Source: Deltaproteobacteria bacterium (GTDB taxonomy: Bacteria > Desulfobacterota > Desulfobacteria > Desulfobacterales > SURF-15). Taken from it: a DNA stretch of 5,999 bases. Below are positions 5,031-5,999 of the stretch, piece by piece. The DNA lies in assembly GCA_024644775.1 (NCBI GenBank), contig JAHEHB010000345.1:1-5999 (forward strand). Reading direction: 5' to 3'. The notes under the pieces are model-generated. The model did no database searches. It worked only from the letters and a program-made list of their open reading frames with translations, and had not been told where the DNA came from. Position 1 is the first letter of the stretch. Every line of letters starts with the position of its first letter. A program made the translations under genes and the position numbers.

Positions 5031-5375
5031 ATGCGAGTCAAAAGAGGATATAAAGCGAGGCGACGTAGAAAAAAGGTATTAAAACTGGCTAAGGGATTCC
5101 GTGGCGGTCGCAGCAAACTTTATCGAACCGCAGCAGATGCGGTAGACAAGGCGCTGATGTATGCATACCGGGATCGGCGTGTTCGAAAACGCGATTTTCG
5201 AAGACTTTGGATATCTAGAATCAATGCGGCGGCCCGAATGAACAATCTCACATACAGCAAATTTATACGCGGTCTAAAGGTTGCAAATATCGAGCTAGAT
5301 CGTAAAGTTTTGGCTGAACTAGCCGTATCCGATCCAGCCGGTTTTACACAGCTGGCTCAATTAGCGGTACAATAA
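5031..5375 (+). CDS. rplT: 50S ribosomal protein L20
   Basis: This 114-residue basic protein matches bacterial L20 in length and sequence. It has the arginine/lysine-rich N-terminal arm [22 protein letters not shown], then [26 protein letters not shown] (about 45-70), and [18 protein letters not shown] near the end. L20 is needed early in 50S assembly, binds 23S rRNA, and in several bacteria represses its own operon. The ATG is supported by AAGGAG (5018-5023) with a 7-nt spacer. It follows rpmI in the standard order, after an unusually long structured spacer. Confidence 0.97.
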   Translation: MRVKRGYKARRRRKKVLKLAKGFRGGRSKLYRTAADAVDKALMYAYRDRRVRKRDFRRLWISRINAAARMNNLTYSKFIRGLKVANIELDRKVLAELAVSDPAGFTQLAQLAVQ

Positions 5376-5449
5376 CCCAACCCGAACAAGCCGGTTGGAG
5401 AGAAGCGAAAATCCCGTTTTTACGGGGAACCAAACAGATCGCTGAATGA

Positions 5450-5510
5450 ACCACAAAGGACACGAAGAAAAAATTTAAAGAAATCTTTGTGGTCTTCGTT
5501 TCTTTGTGGT
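5450..5510. repeat. Palindromic intergenic repeat (ACCACAAAG ... CTTTGTGGT)
   Basis: The left arm (5450-5467) reads ACCACAAAG-GACA-CGAAG. The right arm (5494-5510) is its complement with a three-base internal difference: CTTCG-TTT-CTTTGTGGT. An extra copy of CTTTGTGGT at 5485-5493 makes a 17-bp direct repeat with the right arm, so the left arm could pair with either copy. The centre is AT-rich. I recall similar CACAAAG/CACGAAG palindromes as dispersed repeats in Desulfobacterota and other environmental bacteria, but have not verified this. It carries no gene. Confidence 0.7.
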
Positions 5511-5566
5511 GAGATAAAATTTTGACAAACAATGCAAGGATTATCTTTTTAAGCACCTAACCCGGA

Positions 5567-5584
5567 TCCCGCCTTGAGGCGGGA
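5567..5584. repeat. Perfect GC-rich hairpin upstream of pheS
   Basis: TCCCGCC (5567-5573) and GGCGGGA (5578-5584) are perfect complements around a TTGA loop. No T-run follows, so it is probably not a terminator. It sits 34 bp before the pheS start. Like the palindrome at 1398-1411 it is preceded by GA and has a CGCC/GGCG core, so the two may belong to one repeat family. Confidence 0.6.
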
Positions 5585-5618
5585 GAACCAAAAGGGCATT
5601 ATACCATCGTTTCGCACA

Positions 5619-5999
5619 ATGGATAAATCGATAGAGCAGATTAAAGAGGAAGCGCTTCAGGAGCTTAAAGCTGCTTCTGATCGAAAGACCATCGACACCA
5701 TTTCCGTACGATACTTGGGAAGAAAAGGGATTCTAACCCATTTTTTAAGACGTATCTCGACACTACCCGTGAAAGAACGTCCGGTAGCCGGAAAAATGGC
5801 AAATGCGGTCAAACAGTTAATAGAACGCGCTATTACGGAAAAGGTCGAAGGTTTCGAAAAAAAGGACCGGGTAGCAGACGACGGTATCGACGTATCCCTT
5901 CCAGGTAGACCCGCAATACAGGGCTCACTGCACCCCATCAGTCAAATCACCAATGAAATATGCGATATTTTTAGACGGCTTGGGTTTGATATTGCGGAA
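5619..5999 (+). CDS. pheS: Phenylalanyl-tRNA synthetase alpha subunit, N-terminal part (runs off the right edge)
   Basis: PheS carries the catalytic domain of the (alpha-beta)2 enzyme that charges tRNA-Phe. The 127 codons present begin MDKSIEQIKEEALQEL, the start of the family's N-terminal helical coiled coil (about 1-85), which contacts tRNA. RYLGRKGILT (31-40) is a conserved segment. They continue with the typical junction to the catalytic domain, DVSLPGRPAIQGSLHPISQI (91-110) and DIFRRLGFDIAE (116-127). The catalytic motifs lie beyond the window. The ATG at 5619 fits the family N terminus but has no Shine-Dalgarno; the nearest purine run, AAAGGG (5591-5596), is 22 nt away. It is the last visible gene of the infC-rpmI-rplT-pheS cluster, separated from rplT by repeats, so it may depend partly on its own signals. 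pheT would be expected next. Confidence 0.95.
   Translation, partial: MDKSIEQIKEEALQELKAASDRKTIDTISVRYLGRKGILTHFLRRISTLPVKERPVAGKMANAVKQLIERAITEKVEGFEKKDRVADDGIDVSLPGRPAIQGSLHPISQITNEICDIFRRLGFDIAE

Larger units (their letters stand above)
5376..5618 (+). other. rplT-pheS spacer with hairpins and repeats
   Basis: There is no gene in these 243 bp. From left to right it holds a hairpin CCAACC/GGTTGG (5377-5382, 5393-5398), a small hairpin CCCG-TTTTTA-CGGG (5413-5426), the palindromic repeat at 5450-5510, an isolated perfect -35-like TTGACA (5522-5527), and the GC hairpin at 5567-5584. The best -10 match after TTGACA is TATCTT (5542-5547) with a 14-bp spacer, so a pheS promoter here is possible but weak. 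No hairpin is followed by a T-run, so transcription may read through to pheS. Confidence 0.5.

Noticed and set aside
5344..5556. 70-codon minus-strand frame in the rplT-pheS spacer
   Set aside because: It is formed from the palindromic repeat and the rplT 3' end, with no ribosome site or homology.
5657..5938. 93-codon minus-strand frame
   Set aside because: It is antisense to pheS, whose plus-strand reading matches the family throughout.

Overview
The window looks like chromosomal DNA from a sulfate-reducing bacterium, most likely a member of Desulfobacterota (the former Deltaproteobacteria). The best evidence is the 5' half of aprB, the iron-sulfur subunit of adenylylsulfate (APS) reductase, at the left edge on the minus strand. 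The right third is a housekeeping translation cluster in the usual bacterial order, infC-rpmI-rplT-pheS, on the plus strand. Base composition is moderate and non-coding stretches are AT-rich. The genus cannot be read from the sequence alone.

Layout from left to right. Positions 1-220 (minus) hold partial aprB with a strong Shine-Dalgarno (SD) site. A 359-bp spacer (221-579) carries a probable aprB promoter that implies a leader of about 270 nt. Next come two related YkgJ-type cysteine-cluster proteins in convergent orientation (580-1368 plus, 1603-2385 minus). They are separated by 234 bp of non-coding DNA built from short repeats and GC-rich hairpins. A third cysteine-cluster protein of a different subfamily (2401-2988 minus) lies 15 bp upstream of the second and should be co-transcribed with it. 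Divergent from that pair is a small single-domain protein (3161-3712 plus) resembling the N-terminal domain of type I restriction HsdR subunits, but it appears to lack the catalytic acidic residue.

The translation cluster begins with infC (3943-4479). Its only start consistent with IF3 homology is a non-canonical ATA codon behind a perfect GGAGGTGA Shine-Dalgarno; a reading from the first ordinary start would lose 27 residues. A hairpin followed by seven T residues lies between infC and rpmI and may be an attenuator. A 167-bp rpmI-rplT spacer contains nested complementary segments ending just before the rplT ribosome binding site. The rplT-pheS spacer holds a dispersed-type palindromic repeat and a perfect GC hairpin. 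pheS runs off the right edge.

Functionally there are two well-understood themes, APS reduction in dissimilatory sulfate respiration and translation initiation, ribosome assembly and Phe-tRNA charging. Between them is an uncharacterised group of metal-binding-type proteins plus a probably inactive nuclease-fold protein. I see no defence system, mobile element with a transposase, CRISPR array, tRNA or rRNA. The most noteworthy points are the ATA start of infC, the structured spacers of the ribosomal operon, the cysteine-cluster trio and the degenerate HsdR-like domain.
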